Notes: a model not told the origin generated them from the letters alone. Shown: positions 16,336 through 26,370, numbered from the stretch's first letter. The stretch: 64,000 nt of DNA from Sphingomonas endophytica (GCF_014199415.1 NZ_JACIJN010000001.1:434001-498000), one strand, 5' to 3'. Numbers and translations are program-made.

Positions 16336-18159
16336 TTATTCGACGGTTACGCTTTTCGCGAGGTTGCGCGGCTGATCGACGTCCGTCCCCTTCGCCACCG
16401 CGACGTGATAGGCAAGTAGCTGAACCGGCACCGCATAGACGATCGGCGCGATCAACGGGTGGACCTTGGGCATGGTGATCGTCGCAACACAGCCTTCGCC
16501 CGCCGCCTCGACCCCGTCATAGTCGCTGATCAGCAGGACTTTCCCGCCGCGCGCCTGCACTTCCTGCATGTTGCTGACGGTCTTGTCGAACAAGGGCCCG
16601 GAAGGCGCGATGACGACGACCGGAACATTCTCGTCGATCAGTGCGATCGGCCCGTGCTTCATCTCGCCCGCCGCATAACCTTCGGCGTGGATGTAACTGA
16701 TTTCCTTGAGCTTCAATGCGCCTTCCAGCGCGAGCGGATAATCGGTCCCGCGCCCCAGATACAGCACGTCGCGCGCGCCCGCGATCACCCCGGCGATCGC
16801 CTCGATCGACTCGTCATAGGCGAGCGCGCCGTTGATCGCGGCGGGGGCCTCGGCGAGCTGGCGGACGATGTTGCGCTCCTCGCTTTCGCTCAGCCACCCC
16901 TTCGCCTTGGCGAGGTTCGCCGCCAGCGCCGCCAGCACGGAAAGCTGACAAGAGAAGGCTTTGGTCGAGGCGACGCCGATCTCCGGCCCGGCGTGGGTCG
17001 GCAGCAGCAGGTCGGCCTCGCGCGCCATCGTGCTGGTCGGCACGTTGACGACGACGGCGATCGTCTGCTTCTCCGATCGCGCGTGGCGCAGTGCAGCCAG
17101 CGTGTCAGCAGTCTCACCTGACTGACTGATAAACAAGGCCAACCCACCCTCTTCCATCACCGGCGCGCGGTAACGAAACTCGCTCGCGACATCGAGATCG
17201 ACCGGGACGCGCGCGAATTGCTCGAACCAGTATTTCGCGACCATCCCGGCGTAAAAGCTTGTCCCGCACGCCACGATCGTCACGCGCTTGATGCCCGACA
17301 GGTCGAAGTCAGGGATCGGCAGCACGATCTTGCCCTCGAACCGCTGCAGATAGCTGCGCAGCGTCTGCGCGACCACGATCGGCTGTTCGTAGATCTCCTT
17401 CTGCATGAAATGGCGATGATTGCCCTTGTCGATCAACGCTCCGGTGACGCCCGAGATCGTGACCGGCCGCTCGACCGGCTGGTTGTCGCGATCATAGACC
17501 TGCGTGCCGTCACGCGCGCAGACCACCCAGTCGCCCTCGTCGAGATACGCGATCCGCTGCGTCAGCGGCGCCAGCGCCAGCGCGTCCGAGCCGAGATACG
17601 TTTCGTCCTCGCCGTAACCGACGACCAGCGGCGAGCCGAGCCGAGCACCGATCAGCAATTCCGGGTGGCTGCGGAACAGGATCGCCAGCGCGAACGCGCC
17701 GTGCAGGCGCGGCAGCACCTCGCGTACCGCCTCGTCAGGCAACTTGCCGCCCTCGACCTGCTCGCTGATCAGATGCGCGACGACCTCGGTATCGGTCTCG
17801 CTGGTGAAGACGCGCCCGCGCGCCTGCAATTCCTCGCGCAGCGTCTTGAAGTTCTCGATGATCCCGTTGTGAACGACCGCAACTTCGTCGGTCGCGTGCG
17901 GGTGCGCGTTGTTGGTGGTCGGCCCGCCATGCGTCGCCCAGCGCGTGTGCGCGATCCCGGTCGTGCCGGGGAGCGGATGCGCGGCGAGTTCCTTGCCGAG
18001 ATTGACCAACTTGCCCGACGCGCGCCGCCGCTCGATAGCGCCATTCACGATCGTCGCGATCCCGGCCGAGTCATAACCCCGATATTCGAGCCGCTTCAGC
18101 CCGTCGAGGAGGCGATCGGCCACATCGTCATGGCCGAGGATACCGACGATACCGCACAT
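16336..18159 (-). CDS. glmS: Glutamine-fructose-6-phosphate aminotransferase (isomerizing)
   Basis: 607 residues, the normal length. It makes glucosamine-6-phosphate from fructose-6-phosphate and glutamine, the first step to UDP-GlcNAc for peptidoglycan and lipid A. N-terminal glutaminase with Cys2 (MCGIVGILG), RWATHGGPTTNNAHPH and NGIIENF; two SIS sugar isomerase domains with CGTSFYAGMVAKYW, SQSGETADTLAALR and GRGTDYPLALEGALKLKEISY; C-terminal LAKSVTVE. It lies directly downstream of glmU with one base between them. No glmS ribozyme is expected or seen. Confidence 0.98.
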   Translation of the reverse strand: MCGIVGILGHDDVADRLLDGLKRLEYRGYDSAGIATIVNGAIERRRASGKLVNLGKELAAHPLPGTTGIAHTRWATHGGPTTNNAHPHATDEVAVVHNGIIENFKTLREELQARGRVFTSETDTEVVAHLISEQVEGGKLPDEAVREVLPRLHGAFALAILFRSHPELLIGARLGSPLVVGYGEDETYLGSDALALAPLTQRIAYLDEGDWVVCARDGTQVYDRDNQPVERPVTISGVTGALIDKGNHRHFMQKEIYEQPIVVAQTLRSYLQRFEGKIVLPIPDFDLSGIKRVTIVACGTSFYAGMVAKYWFEQFARVPVDLDVASEFRYRAPVMEEGGLALFISQSGETADTLAALRHARSEKQTIAVVVNVPTSTMAREADLLLPTHAGPEIGVASTKAFSCQLSVLAALAANLAKAKGWLSESEERNIVRQLAEAPAAINGALAYDESIEAIAGVIAGARDVLYLGRGTDYPLALEGALKLKEISYIHAEGYAAGEMKHGPIALIDENVPVVVIAPSGPLFDKTVSNMQEVQARGGKVLLISDYDGVEAAGEGCVATITMPKVHPLIAPIVYAVPVQLLAYHVAVAKGTDVDQPRNLAKSVTVE

Positions 18160-18160
18160 C

Positions 18161-19507
18161 TTACTGACCCTTCTTCTTGGCCGTCATCGCGTCGCGAAAG
18201 CGCTTCGCCCAACCGCCGCGCTCTTCCTGCCGGCCGCGTGCCAGGGCAAGTGAATCCGCGGTAACGTCCCGGACAACAACCGAACCTGCCCCGACGATCG
18301 CCCCCGCACCGACCGACACCGGCGCGACCAGCGCGCTGTTCGATCCGACGAACGCGCCCTCGCCGATGACGGTGCGATATTTGAAGAACCCGTCGTAATT
18401 GCAGGTGATCGTCCCCGCGCCGATGTTCGCGCGCGCGCCGACTTCGGCATCGCCGATATACGACAGGTGGTTGACCTTCGCGCCGACCCCGACATTCGCC
18501 TTCTTGATCTCGACGAAATTGCCGACCTTGGCGCTCTCCGCCAGCACCGCGCCCGGCCGCAACCGAGCGTACGGACCGACCTCCGCGCGCGCGCCGACCG
18601 TCGCGCCCTCCAGATGGCTGAACGCACGGATCGTCGCGCCGTCGGCGACCGAGACGCCGGGGCCGAACACCACGTTCGGTTCGATCGTCACATCGCGCCC
18701 CAGCCGTGTATCATGCGCGAACCACACCGTTTCCGGCGCGATCAGCGTCGCGCCGTTCGCCATCGCCTGCGCGCGCCGCGCCTGCTGCCACATCGCCTCG
18801 ACCGCCGCGAGTTCGCCGCGGCTGTTGACGCCGGTCACCTCGGCGGCGCTCGCCTCGACGACCACCGCCGCGCCCGACAGTTCGACGACATCGGTCAGAT
18901 AATATTCGCCCGCCGCATTGTCGTTGCCGAGCTTCGCAAGCAGGTCGAACAGCAGCTCGCCACGCGCCGCCATCAGCCCGGAATTGCACAGCGTCACCGC
19001 ACGTTCGGCGGCATCGGCGTCTTTGAACTCGACGATCTTCTCCAGCCGGTCGCCACCCTCGGCGACGATCAGCCGGCCATAGGCCCCGGCGTCTGCGGGC
19101 CGGAACCCGAGCACCACGACGGCAGGCGCATCCGCGGCGTCGAGCCGCTCGATCATCGCGCGCATCGTCTCCGCGCGCACCAGCGGCACGTCGCCATAGA
19201 GGATCAGCACGTCGCCCGTGAACCCAGCCAGCGCCTCGCGCGCCTGCATCACCGCATGGCCGGTGCCGAGCTGTTCGCGCTGCACCGCGATCTTCGCGCC
19301 GAGCGGCATCACCGCCGCCTCGACCTGCTCGCGTCCCGCACCGGTCACCACTACCGTCCGCTCGGGCGACAGCGTCGCGGCGGAGGCGAGCAGATGAAGC
19401 AGCATCGGTCGCCCGGCGATCGGGTGCAGCACCTTGTGCAGGTCGGATTTCATGCGGGTGCCCTTGCCCGCGGCGAGGACGACGACGGCGATGTTGCGGC
19501 TCGACAT
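18161..19507 (-). CDS. glmU: Bifunctional GlmU, N-acetylglucosamine-1-phosphate uridyltransferase / acetyltransferase
   Basis: 448 residues. The N-terminal pyrophosphorylase has the nucleotide loop VVLAAGKGTRMKSDLHKVLHPIAGRPM; the C-terminal half is a left-handed beta helix of hexapeptide repeats (for example GPYARLRPGA, NVGVGAKVNHLSYIGDAEVGA) ending in the acetyl-CoA region. It converts glucosamine-1-phosphate to UDP-GlcNAc. The start is the ATG giving MSSRNIAVVVLAAG; the open frame 45 nt longer is not needed. It is first in a glmU-glmS operon, so steps one, three and four of the pathway are encoded together. Divergent from gph with 62 nt between. Confidence 0.98.
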   Translation of the reverse strand: MSSRNIAVVVLAAGKGTRMKSDLHKVLHPIAGRPMLLHLLASAATLSPERTVVVTGAGREQVEAAVMPLGAKIAVQREQLGTGHAVMQAREALAGFTGDVLILYGDVPLVRAETMRAMIERLDAADAPAVVVLGFRPADAGAYGRLIVAEGGDRLEKIVEFKDADAAERAVTLCNSGLMAARGELLFDLLAKLGNDNAAGEYYLTDVVELSGAAVVVEASAAEVTGVNSRGELAAVEAMWQQARRAQAMANGATLIAPETVWFAHDTRLGRDVTIEPNVVFGPGVSVADGATIRAFSHLEGATVGARAEVGPYARLRPGAVLAESAKVGNFVEIKKANVGVGAKVNHLSYIGDAEVGARANIGAGTITCNYDGFFKYRTVIGEGAFVGSNSALVAPVSVGAGAIVGAGSVVVRDVTADSLALARGRQEERGGWAKRFRDAMTAKKKGQ

Positions 19508-19569
19508 GGCGACCGCCCTGCCACCCTTTGCTTGCCAATTCCAGTAGCGCACGGCAACGCCCGCAACCG

Positions 19570-20241
19570 ATGACTGACTTCCCCTTCCGCATCGTCGGGT
19601 TCGATCTCGACGGTACCTTGCTCGACACGTCGGGCGATCTCGCCGCGGCGCTCAACCACGCGCTCGCCAGCGCCGGCCGCCCGACGCTGTCGGTCGAGCA
19701 GGTCAAGCCGATGATCGGCGGCGGCGCGCGCCACATGCTCGCGCAGGGCATGGCGGCGACCGGCGGCTGCACCGACGCCGAACTCAATGTGCTGCAACGT
19801 CGGCTGCTCGATCATTATCAGGCGAACATCGCGGTCCTCACCCGACCCTTCCCGCACGCGCTCGACGCGCTCGACCAGCTCGCCACGCGCGGCGTCACGC
19901 TGGCGGTCGTCACCAACAAGCTCGAGGCGCTCGCCCGCCAGATACTCGCCGAGCTCGGGCTCACCGATCGCTTCGCGGCCATCATCGGCGGCGACACGAT
20001 GGGGCCGGGCAACGGCAAACCGTCGCGACTGCCGATCGACGCGATGGTCGCGCGCTGCGGCGGTGGCCGCGCCGCGTTCATCGGCGATTCGATCTACGAC
20101 ATCACTGCCGCGCATGCCGCCGGGCTGCCCGCGATCGCCTGTTCGTTCGGCTTCCTGATGCAGCCGGTCGAAGAGCTGGGGGCCGAGCTGGTGATCGACA
20201 GCTTCGCCGAGCTGATCCCCGCGTTGGAGCGACTGGCATGA
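19570..20241 (+). CDS. gph: HAD phosphatase, phosphoglycolate phosphatase type
   Basis: 223 residues. HAD motif I GFDLDGTLLDT (catalytic Asp pair), motif II VVTNK, motif III/IV lysine in NGKPSRLP and the acidic FIGDSIYDITAA. The cap domain is the helical type I of Gph. It removes phosphate from 2-phosphoglycolate formed by DNA repair or oxygenase side reactions; the family is broad, so the exact substrate is uncertain. Its stop overlaps the start of the VanZ-like gene (ATGA). One oddity: motif III reads GPGNGKPSRLP where many relatives have KPxPxP. Confidence 0.85.
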   Translation: MTDFPFRIVGFDLDGTLLDTSGDLAAALNHALASAGRPTLSVEQVKPMIGGGARHMLAQGMAATGGCTDAELNVLQRRLLDHYQANIAVLTRPFPHALDALDQLATRGVTLAVVTNKLEALARQILAELGLTDRFAAIIGGDTMGPGNGKPSRLPIDAMVARCGGGRAAFIGDSIYDITAAHAAGLPAIACSFGFLMQPVEELGAELVIDSFAELIPALERLA

Positions 20242-20585
20242 CCGAGGTGCGCGTCCCCTGGTTCTTCGCGCTGATCGTCGCGACCTCGTTCGCGGTCGGC
20301 ATGGCGCTGATGCCGCATCCGGTGCCGATCGTCGAGGTCGGCGACAAATGGCAGCATATGGCGGCGTTCGGCACGCTGACGCTGCTGTCGGTGCTGGCCT
20401 TCCCGCGCGCGTCGCTGCTGCGGATCGGCGAGCGGCTGTCGTTCCTCGGCGCGATGATCGAGGTGTTGCAGTCGATCCCGTCGCTCCACCGTGACTGCGA
20501 CATCATGGACTGGATGGCCGACACCACGATCATCGTCGGCGTACTCGTGGTGGTGCGCCTCGGGCGCAGCGTGCGACGACGCTGA
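20238..20585 (+). CDS. VanZ-like small membrane protein
   Basis: 115 residues with a first helix at about 8-27, then VGDKWQHMAAFGTLTLLSVLAF, the DKxxHxxAF signature of VanZ-like proteins, a conserved EVLQS segment followed by an acidic loop (HRDCDIMDWMADT) and a final helix. VanZ-like proteins are membrane proteins of mostly unknown role; VanZ itself confers low teicoplanin resistance. Overlap with gph indicates co-translation. The gene ends 37 nt before phoR. Confidence 0.78.
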   Translation: MTEVRVPWFFALIVATSFAVGMALMPHPVPIVEVGDKWQHMAAFGTLTLLSVLAFPRASLLRIGERLSFLGAMIEVLQSIPSLHRDCDIMDWMADTTIIVGVLVVVRLGRSVRRR

Positions 20586-20622
20586 AACGCTCTGCCTTTC
20601 GTCACATAGCTGCGCTATCCTC

Positions 20623-21831
20623 ATGCGCGTGATCGACGAACTTCCCTTGCGCACCTGGCTGGCGGTGACGATCGCGGTGGCGACGGCGGCAATGGTCTGG
20701 CTGCTGTCGCGCGATGGTCAGGCCGGGCTGGCGGCGCTGGCGGGCGGCGCCGCGCTGGTCGTCATCATCGCCACCATCCCGGAGGAGCAGGCCGCCGCGC
20801 ACGACGAGGCACCCGCGCCGTCGCATGAGCTGCCCGCCGCCGCGATCGTCGAGGCGGTCGCCGAGCCGGTGCTGGTGCTGCGCGGTGGCCGGGTCGCGCT
20901 CGCCAATGTCGCCGCGCGGACGCTGCTGGGCGCGCATATCGTCGGCGAGGATGCCCGCGTCGCGATCCGTCATCCCGGCGCCGCCGCGCATCTGGCGGAA
21001 GGCGTGACGCAGCCGGTCGATCTCGTCGGGATCGGCGCGCTCGACCAGCGCTGGGAGATGCGCGCCGCGCCGATCGGCGAGAATGCGCGGCTCGTGCAGC
21101 TCGTCGACCGCACCGGTCAGCACGCTGCCGAGAAGATGCGCGTCGATTTCGTCGCCAACGCCAGCCACGAGCTGCGCACTCCGCTCGCCTCGATCCTCGG
21201 CTATGTCGAGACGCTGGCCGACGAGGCCGGGGACGATCCGGGGCTGCGTAAGCGCTTCCTCGCAATCGTCTTCGACGAGGCGCGCCGGATGGAGCGGCTG
21301 GTCGAGGATCTGATGAGCCTGTCGCGGATCGAGGCCGAGAAGTTCCGCGAGCTGCGCGCCGCGGTCGACCTCGCCGTTCTCGCGCAGGAGGCGTGCGACA
21401 CGCTGACCACCACGCATGGCGACCGCGGCGCCGACATCCGGCTCGACATCGCCGAGCAGCTGCCGCCTGTCACCGGCGATCCGGTGCAGCTTTCCCAGCT
21501 GATCCACAATCTGATCGGCAATGCGATGAAATATGGCCGCGCCGGCACCCCGGTGGAGGTGTCGCTGTGGACGCAGGCGCAGAATGTCTGCCTGCGCGTC
21601 GCCGATCAAGGCGATGGAATTCCGCCCGAGCATCTGCCGCGCCTCACCGAGCGTTTCTACCGCGTCGATCCCGGCCGCAGCCGGTCGATCGGCGGCACCG
21701 GACTCGGGCTCGCGATCGTCAAACATGTCGTCGAGCGCCACCGCGGCCGGCTCGACATCGCCAGCACCGTCGGCGTCGGCACGCGCGTGACGGTCACGCT
21801 GCCGACCCCGACGCCGAAGCCGCTGTCATGA
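20623..21831 (+). CDS. phoR: Phosphate regulon sensor histidine kinase
   Basis: 402 residues. Two N-terminal hydrophobic stretches (about 8-45, almost no periplasmic loop), a PAS-like region (about 70-165), then HisKA with FVANASHELRTPLASILGYVE (phospho-accepting His) and HATPase with N box NLIGNAMKYGR, G1 DQGDGIPPEHL and G2 GGTGLGLAIVKH. This is PhoR architecture. It senses phosphate sufficiency through the Pst/PhoU complex and phosphorylates PhoB. It precedes pstS, with its stop codon inside the Pho box. The ATG giving MRVIDELPLRTW is chosen; no strong Shine-Dalgarno is seen. Confidence 0.93.
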   Translation: MRVIDELPLRTWLAVTIAVATAAMVWLLSRDGQAGLAALAGGAALVVIIATIPEEQAAAHDEAPAPSHELPAAAIVEAVAEPVLVLRGGRVALANVAARTLLGAHIVGEDARVAIRHPGAAAHLAEGVTQPVDLVGIGALDQRWEMRAAPIGENARLVQLVDRTGQHAAEKMRVDFVANASHELRTPLASILGYVETLADEAGDDPGLRKRFLAIVFDEARRMERLVEDLMSLSRIEAEKFRELRAAVDLAVLAQEACDTLTTTHGDRGADIRLDIAEQLPPVTGDPVQLSQLIHNLIGNAMKYGRAGTPVEVSLWTQAQNVCLRVADQGDGIPPEHLPRLTERFYRVDPGRSRSIGGTGLGLAIVKHVVERHRGRLDIASTVGVGTRVTVTLPTPTPKPLS

Positions 21832-21851
21832 AGGCGTAACCTCTATGTCAC
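21823..21851 (+). promoter_or_regulatory. Pho box array (three 7-mers, 11-bp period) upstream of pstS
   Basis: Three direct repeats with four-base spacers: CTGTCAT (21823-21829, the exact consensus half-site), GCGTAAC (21834-21840) and ATGTCAC (21845-21851). The 11-bp period is that of PhoB-binding Pho boxes. The first repeat overlaps the phoR TGA stop, and the last ends 53 nt before the pstS ATG. So the pst genes have their own PhoB-dependent promoter at the phoR end. Confidence 0.75.
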
Positions 21852-21904
21852 ACGGCGCGCTGGATGAGGGCTGCCGTGTCGGCGAACGCCCGTGCGGGGG
21901 ATCC

Positions 21905-22969
21905 ATGTCGCGCTTCGTTCAGGCGCTTGCAGCCATGCTGCCGCTCGCTTTGGCGTGCGGGCTGGCGGCGTGCGTCGATCAGGCGGCGGGTGGCGGCGCG
22001 GGCGCACGCGACCAGATTCGCGCAGTCGGCTCGTCGACCATCTATCCGTTCACGACGATCGTCGCCGAACGCTTCCTCGCCACCGTGCCGCATGCGCGCC
22101 CGCCGGTGATCGAGTCGACCGGCACCGGCGCGGGCATCCGCCTGTTCTGCGCGGGGGTCGGTGCGGCGCACCCCGACCTCGTCGACGCCTCGCGCCGCCT
22201 GCGCCGCGGCGAATATGCCGAATGCGCGCGCCACGGCGTCGACCAGATCCTCGAGGTGCAGATCGGCATCGACGGCATCGCCTTCGCCGAGGCGCTGCAG
22301 GGGCCCGGCATGGCGCTGACCCCCGCCGACATCTATCGCGCGCTCGCCGCCGCGCCGCTCGGTCGCCGCAACACGGCGCGGTTGTGGCGTGACGTGAACC
22401 CGGCGCTTCCGGCGATCCCGATCCAGGTGTACGGACCGCCCGCGACCAGCGGCACACGCGACGCGCTTGCCGAGCTGATCCTCGCCAAGGGCTGCGAAGC
22501 GGTCGAGCCCGACACATTGGGGATGCACCAACGCGATCCCAACGCCTTCGCCACACGCTGCCAACGGCTGCGCGAGGACGGCGCCTATGTCGACGCGGGC
22601 GAGAACGACAATCTGATCGTTCAGAAATTGCGCTCCAATCCCAATGCGCTCGGCATCTTCGGCTATGGCTATCTCGAACAGAATGCCGGCGTGGTGCGTG
22701 GCATCCCGCTGAGCGGCGTCGCGCCCACCTATGCAACGATCGCCAGCGGCGCCTATCCTGGCGCGCGCCCGCTGTTCGTCTACGCCAAGAAGGCGCATCT
22801 GCGCGCGATCCCCGGGTTGCGCGCGTTTCTCCGCCAATATTCCGCGCTGTGGAGTGCCGGCGGGCCGCTGGTGAAACGCGGGCTGATCGCCGCGCCGCCC
22901 GCGGTGCAGCGTCGCGCCGCCGCAATCATCGCGCACGAAGTCGCGCTCGACCCGCGCGTGCTGCACTGA
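21905..22969 (+). CDS. pstS: Phosphate ABC transporter substrate-binding lipoprotein
   Basis: 354 residues. Signal with lipobox ending LAAC (Cys23), so a periplasmic lipoprotein. PstS-type phosphate binding is seen in AVGSSTIYPFTT, ESTGTGAGIRLFCAGVG and GPPATSGTRDALAEL; HPDLVDASRRLRR is the expected loop. It delivers phosphate to PstCA. It follows the Pho box and overlaps pstC by one base (TGATG), so it heads the pst operon. It belongs to the SphX/PstS-like branch with a long C-terminal helix pair rather than the E. coli form. Confidence 0.95.
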   Translation: MSRFVQALAAMLPLALACGLAACVDQAAGGGAGARDQIRAVGSSTIYPFTTIVAERFLATVPHARPPVIESTGTGAGIRLFCAGVGAAHPDLVDASRRLRRGEYAECARHGVDQILEVQIGIDGIAFAEALQGPGMALTPADIYRALAAAPLGRRNTARLWRDVNPALPAIPIQVYGPPATSGTRDALAELILAKGCEAVEPDTLGMHQRDPNAFATRCQRLREDGAYVDAGENDNLIVQKLRSNPNALGIFGYGYLEQNAGVVRGIPLSGVAPTYATIASGAYPGARPLFVYAKKAHLRAIPGLRAFLRQYSALWSAGGPLVKRGLIAAPPAVQRRAAAIIAHEVALDPRVLH

Positions 22970-24345
22970 TGTCTGTGCTCGCGCTTCTCTTCCTGATCGC
23001 GGCGCTCGGGCTGATCGGCTGGGTCGTCGCCCGCGCGCGCGCCATTCGCTTCCGCAGCGCGACCACCCGGCGGTTCAGCTCGCTGCCCCAGCATCACGGC
23101 TGGTATGTGGCGATGTGGACGCTGCTGCCCGCCTTGGTGTTCCTCGCTGTCTGGCATTCGGTCGCGCCCGCCCTGGTCACCGACGCGGTGCTCGCCACCC
23201 CGCCGGCCGCCGCGCTGCCGCCCCCGGGCCTCGACCGCGCCGCGATCCTGTCGGAGGCGCGCAACCTCGCCAATGGCGATGCCTGGGGCGCGTTCCACCC
23301 GCTGTCGGAGCGGCTCGCCCCCGCTTACGCGTCCGCGCAATCGCGCTTCGACTGGATCGCCACCACGATCGCGTTGCTGCTGGCCTTTTCGGGCGGCGCG
23401 GTCGCCTTCCTGCGCGTGCGCCCCGGCTTTTCGGCGCGATCGCAGGTCGAGCGGGTGGTGATGGGGTTGCTGCTCTTCGCCTCGCTGATCGCGATCCTGA
23501 CGACGATCGGGATCGTCGCCTCGCTGCTGGTCGAGAGCGCGCGCTTTTTCCGGATCGTGCCGATCACGCAATTCCTGTTCGGGACGCACTGGAGCCCGCA
23601 GGTGATCGACGCCCGCAACCCCGGCGCATCGCTGGGCGCGGTGCCGCTGTTCTGGGGGACGTTCTTCATCGGCGCGATCATCGCGATGGCGGTCGCGGTG
23701 CCGCTCGGGCTGATGAGCGCGATCTATCTGACCCAATATGCGCAGCAGACCACCCGCCGCTGGATGAAGCCGATCCTCGAGGTGCTCGCGGGCGTGCCGA
23801 CCGTCGTCTACGGCTATTTCGCCGCGCTCACCGTCGCGCCGGCGGTGCGCGACCTTGGCGTCGCGCTCGGGGTGCGCTGGGCCTCGTCCGAAAGCGCGCT
23901 CGCCGCCGGGGTCGTAATGGGGGTGATGATCATTCCCTTCGTGTCGTCGATGGCCGACGACTCGCTGTCGGCGGTGCCGGCGTCGATGCGCGACGGCAGC
24001 CTCGCAATGGGCGCGACCAGTTCGGAGACGATCCGCCGCGTGCTGGTCCCCGCGGCGTTGCCCGGCGTGGTCGGCGGCGTTCTGCTCGCAGTCAGCCGTG
24101 CGATCGGCGAGACGATGATCGTCGTCATGGCCGCCTCGGGGGTCGCTGCGCTGACGCTCAACCCGTTTGCGAGCACCACCACCGTCACCAAGCAGATCGT
24201 CGACCTGCTGACGGGCGAAGCCGAGTTCGACTCGGCCAAGACGCTTGCCGCCTTCGCGCTCGGATTGACATTGTTCGTCATCACACTGCTGCTCAACGTC
24301 GTCGCGCTGATCGTCGTGCGCCGCTACCGCGAAGCCTATGAATAA
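22969..24345 (+). CDS. pstC: Phosphate ABC transporter permease PstC with long N-terminal extension
   Basis: 458 residues, well above the E. coli PstC length (319). The first 150 residues hold two or three extra transmembrane segments and a periplasmic domain (about 65-125). The last 300 carry the core permease, with the ABC-contacting EAA-like loop DGSLAMGATSSETIRRVLVP and conserved GVPTVVYGYFA. Such N-terminal extensions are usual in alphaproteobacterial PstC/PstA. The start overlaps the pstS stop; the end overlaps pstA by 8 nt. Confidence 0.95.
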   Translation: MSVLALLFLIAALGLIGWVVARARAIRFRSATTRRFSSLPQHHGWYVAMWTLLPALVFLAVWHSVAPALVTDAVLATPPAAALPPPGLDRAAILSEARNLANGDAWGAFHPLSERLAPAYASAQSRFDWIATTIALLLAFSGGAVAFLRVRPGFSARSQVERVVMGLLLFASLIAILTTIGIVASLLVESARFFRIVPITQFLFGTHWSPQVIDARNPGASLGAVPLFWGTFFIGAIIAMAVAVPLGLMSAIYLTQYAQQTTRRWMKPILEVLAGVPTVVYGYFAALTVAPAVRDLGVALGVRWASSESALAAGVVMGVMIIPFVSSMADDSLSAVPASMRDGSLAMGATSSETIRRVLVPAALPGVVGGVLLAVSRAIGETMIVVMAASGVAALTLNPFASTTTVTKQIVDLLTGEAEFDSAKTLAAFALGLTLFVITLLLNVVALIVVRRYREAYE

Positions 24346-25606
24346 GCGCGCCGCCCCTGTCGCGCGCCAGCCGACCGACTGGCAGACGCCCGCGATGCAA
24401 CGCCACGTCCGCCGACGCTATGCGGCGGAGCGACGGTTTCGCCTGCTCGGTCTGGCGGCGGTGTGCGCCTCGGCGGCGTTCCTCTTCTACCTGCTCGCGA
24501 CGATGATCGCGCAGGGGGCAAGCGGCTTCACCGAGACGCGGCTCGCGCTGCCGCTCGACCTGCGCGGCCACGTCACGGTCACCCGGGCGCAACTGAACGG
24601 CGCGGCCGCCGATCTCGCGCTGGCCGGCGCCGGGCTGGAGAATGCGGTGGACGCTGCCGCCGATCGCGCCTTCCCCGCTCAGGGCGGGGAGGCCCTGTTG
24701 TCGGACGGTGCGTGGCTGCGCGTCCGCGACGCGATCAAGCGCCACCCGCGGCTGCTCGCCACGCCGGTGACGATCCCGGTCCCGGTCGCCACCGATATCG
24801 ACATGGCGTACAAAGGGATCGGCACACCCGAGAGCGAGGCGGCGGTTGCCGCGCTCGGCACGCATCTGTCGCGCGGGCTCAACGTCAGCTTCTTTACCGG
24901 CGCCGACGCCACCGACCCGACCCGCGCCGGGATCTGGGGTGCGCTCAAGGGCTCGCTGCTGACGATGCTCGTCACGCTCGCGCTCGCCTTCCCGATCGGC
25001 GTGCTCTCGGCGCTGTACCTGGAGGAATATGCGCCGCGGAACCGCTGGACCGACCTGATCGAGGTGTCGATCAACAATCTCGCCGCGGTGCCGTCGATCA
25101 TCTTCGGCCTGCTCGGGCTGGCGGTGTTCCTGGGCACCTTCCACATGCCGCGCTCGGGGGCGATCGTTGGCGGGCTGACGCTTGCGCTGATGACGATGCC
25201 GGTGATCGTGATCGCCGGGCGCAACGCGATCACCGCGGTGCCGCCGTCGATCCGCGACGCCGCGCGCGCGCTCGGCGCCTCGCCGATCCAAGTCGTCTTC
25301 CACCACGTCCTGCCGCTCGCGCTGCCCGGCATCCTGACCGGCACGATCATCGGCATGGCGCGCGCGCTCGGCGAGACCGCGCCGCTGCTGATGATCGGGA
25401 TGCGCGCCTTCATCGCCGCGCCGCCGGGCCGGCTGACCGATCCCGCCACCGTGCTGCCGGTGCAGATCTTCCTGTGGTCCGACGATGTGCAGACCGGGTT
25501 CGTCGAAAAAACCTCGGCGGCGATCATCGTGCTGCTGGTGGTGCTGCTCGCCATGAACGGGCTCGCCATCTATCTTCGCAACCGTTTCGAGACTCGCTGG
25601 AAATGA
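24338..25606 (+). CDS. pstA: Phosphate ABC transporter permease PstA with N-terminal periplasmic domain
   Basis: 422 residues. One helix (about 42-62) is followed by a roughly 120-residue periplasmic domain (DUF3333-like, about 63-185), then the core permease with [19 protein letters not shown] and the EAA-like loop [20 protein letters not shown]. It pairs with PstC to form the phosphate channel. It starts inside the pstC end and its stop overlaps the pstB start (ATGA). Confidence 0.95.
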   Translation: MNKRAAPVARQPTDWQTPAMQRHVRRRYAAERRFRLLGLAAVCASAAFLFYLLATMIAQGASGFTETRLALPLDLRGHVTVTRAQLNGAAADLALAGAGLENAVDAAADRAFPAQGGEALLSDGAWLRVRDAIKRHPRLLATPVTIPVPVATDIDMAYKGIGTPESEAAVAALGTHLSRGLNVSFFTGADATDPTRAGIWGALKGSLLTMLVTLALAFPIGVLSALYLEEYAPRNRWTDLIEVSINNLAAVPSIIFGLLGLAVFLGTFHMPRSGAIVGGLTLALMTMPVIVIAGRNAITAVPPSIRDAARALGASPIQVVFHHVLPLALPGILTGTIIGMARALGETAPLLMIGMRAFIAAPPGRLTDPATVLPVQIFLWSDDVQTGFVEKTSAAIIVLLVVLLAMNGLAIYLRNRFETRWK

Positions 25607-26370
25607 GCAACGCCGCGCCCAAAATGACCGCCTCGGGCGTCAACGTCTTCTATGGGCGCAAGCAGGCGATCCGCGACGTTTCGATCGACGTCCGGCGCGA
25701 GGATGTCACCGCCTTCATCGGCCCGTCGGGCTGCGGCAAGTCGACCTTCCTGCGCACGCTCAACCGCATGAACGACACGATCCCCGGCGCGCGCGTCGAG
25801 GGCGACATCCGGCTCGATGGCGAGGACATATACGCCAAGGCGATGGACGTGGTGCAGTTGCGCGCGCGCGTCGGCATGGTCTTCCAGAAGCCGAACCCGT
25901 TTCCGAAGTCGATCTTCGAGAACGTCGCCTACGGCCCGCGCATCCACGGGCTCGCGCGCTCCAAGGCCGATCTCGCGCAGATCGTCGAACGCTCGCTGAC
26001 CCGCGCCGGGCTGTGGGCCGAGGTCAAGGACCGGCTCTCCGACAGCGGCACGGCGCTGTCGGGCGGCCAGCAGCAGCGGCTGTGCATCGCGCGCGCGATC
26101 GCGGTCGATCCCGAGGTGATCCTGATGGACGAGCCATGCTCGGCGCTCGACCCGATCGCCACCGCCAAGATCGAGGAGCTGATCCACGAATTACGCGGCC
26201 GCTACGCGATCGTGATCGTCACCCACAACATGCAGCAGGCGGCGCGCGTGAGCCAGCGTACCGCCTTCTTCCATCTCGGCCAGCTCGTCGAATATGGCGA
26301 CACGTCCGACATCTTCACGAACCCGCGGCAGGATCGCACCAAAGACTATATCACGGGCCGATACGGCTGA
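25603..26370 (+). CDS. pstB: Phosphate ABC transporter ATPase
   Basis: 255 residues. Walker [10 protein letters not shown], the Q-loop in [22 protein letters not shown] (PstB signature), ABC signature [14 protein letters not shown], Walker [17 protein letters not shown] and H-loop [12 protein letters not shown]. It powers phosphate import and, together with PhoU, transmits phosphate status to PhoR. Only 11 nt separate it from phoU. Confidence 0.98.
   Translation: MSNAAPKMTASGVNVFYGRKQAIRDVSIDVRREDVTAFIGPSGCGKSTFLRTLNRMNDTIPGARVEGDIRLDGEDIYAKAMDVVQLRARVGMVFQKPNPFPKSIFENVAYGPRIHGLARSKADLAQIVERSLTRAGLWAEVKDRLSDSGTALSGGQQQRLCIARAIAVDPEVILMDEPCSALDPIATAKIEELIHELRGRYAIVIVTHNMQQAARVSQRTAFFHLGQLVEYGDTSDIFTNPRQDRTKDYITGRYG

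Noticed and set aside
16310..18159. glmS ribozyme or leader element
   Set aside because: glmS starts one base after glmU, so there is no leader to hold it.
20590..20622. Pho box upstream of phoR
   Set aside because: Only one TCGTCAC-like unit; no second unit at 11 bp, unlike the array before pstS.
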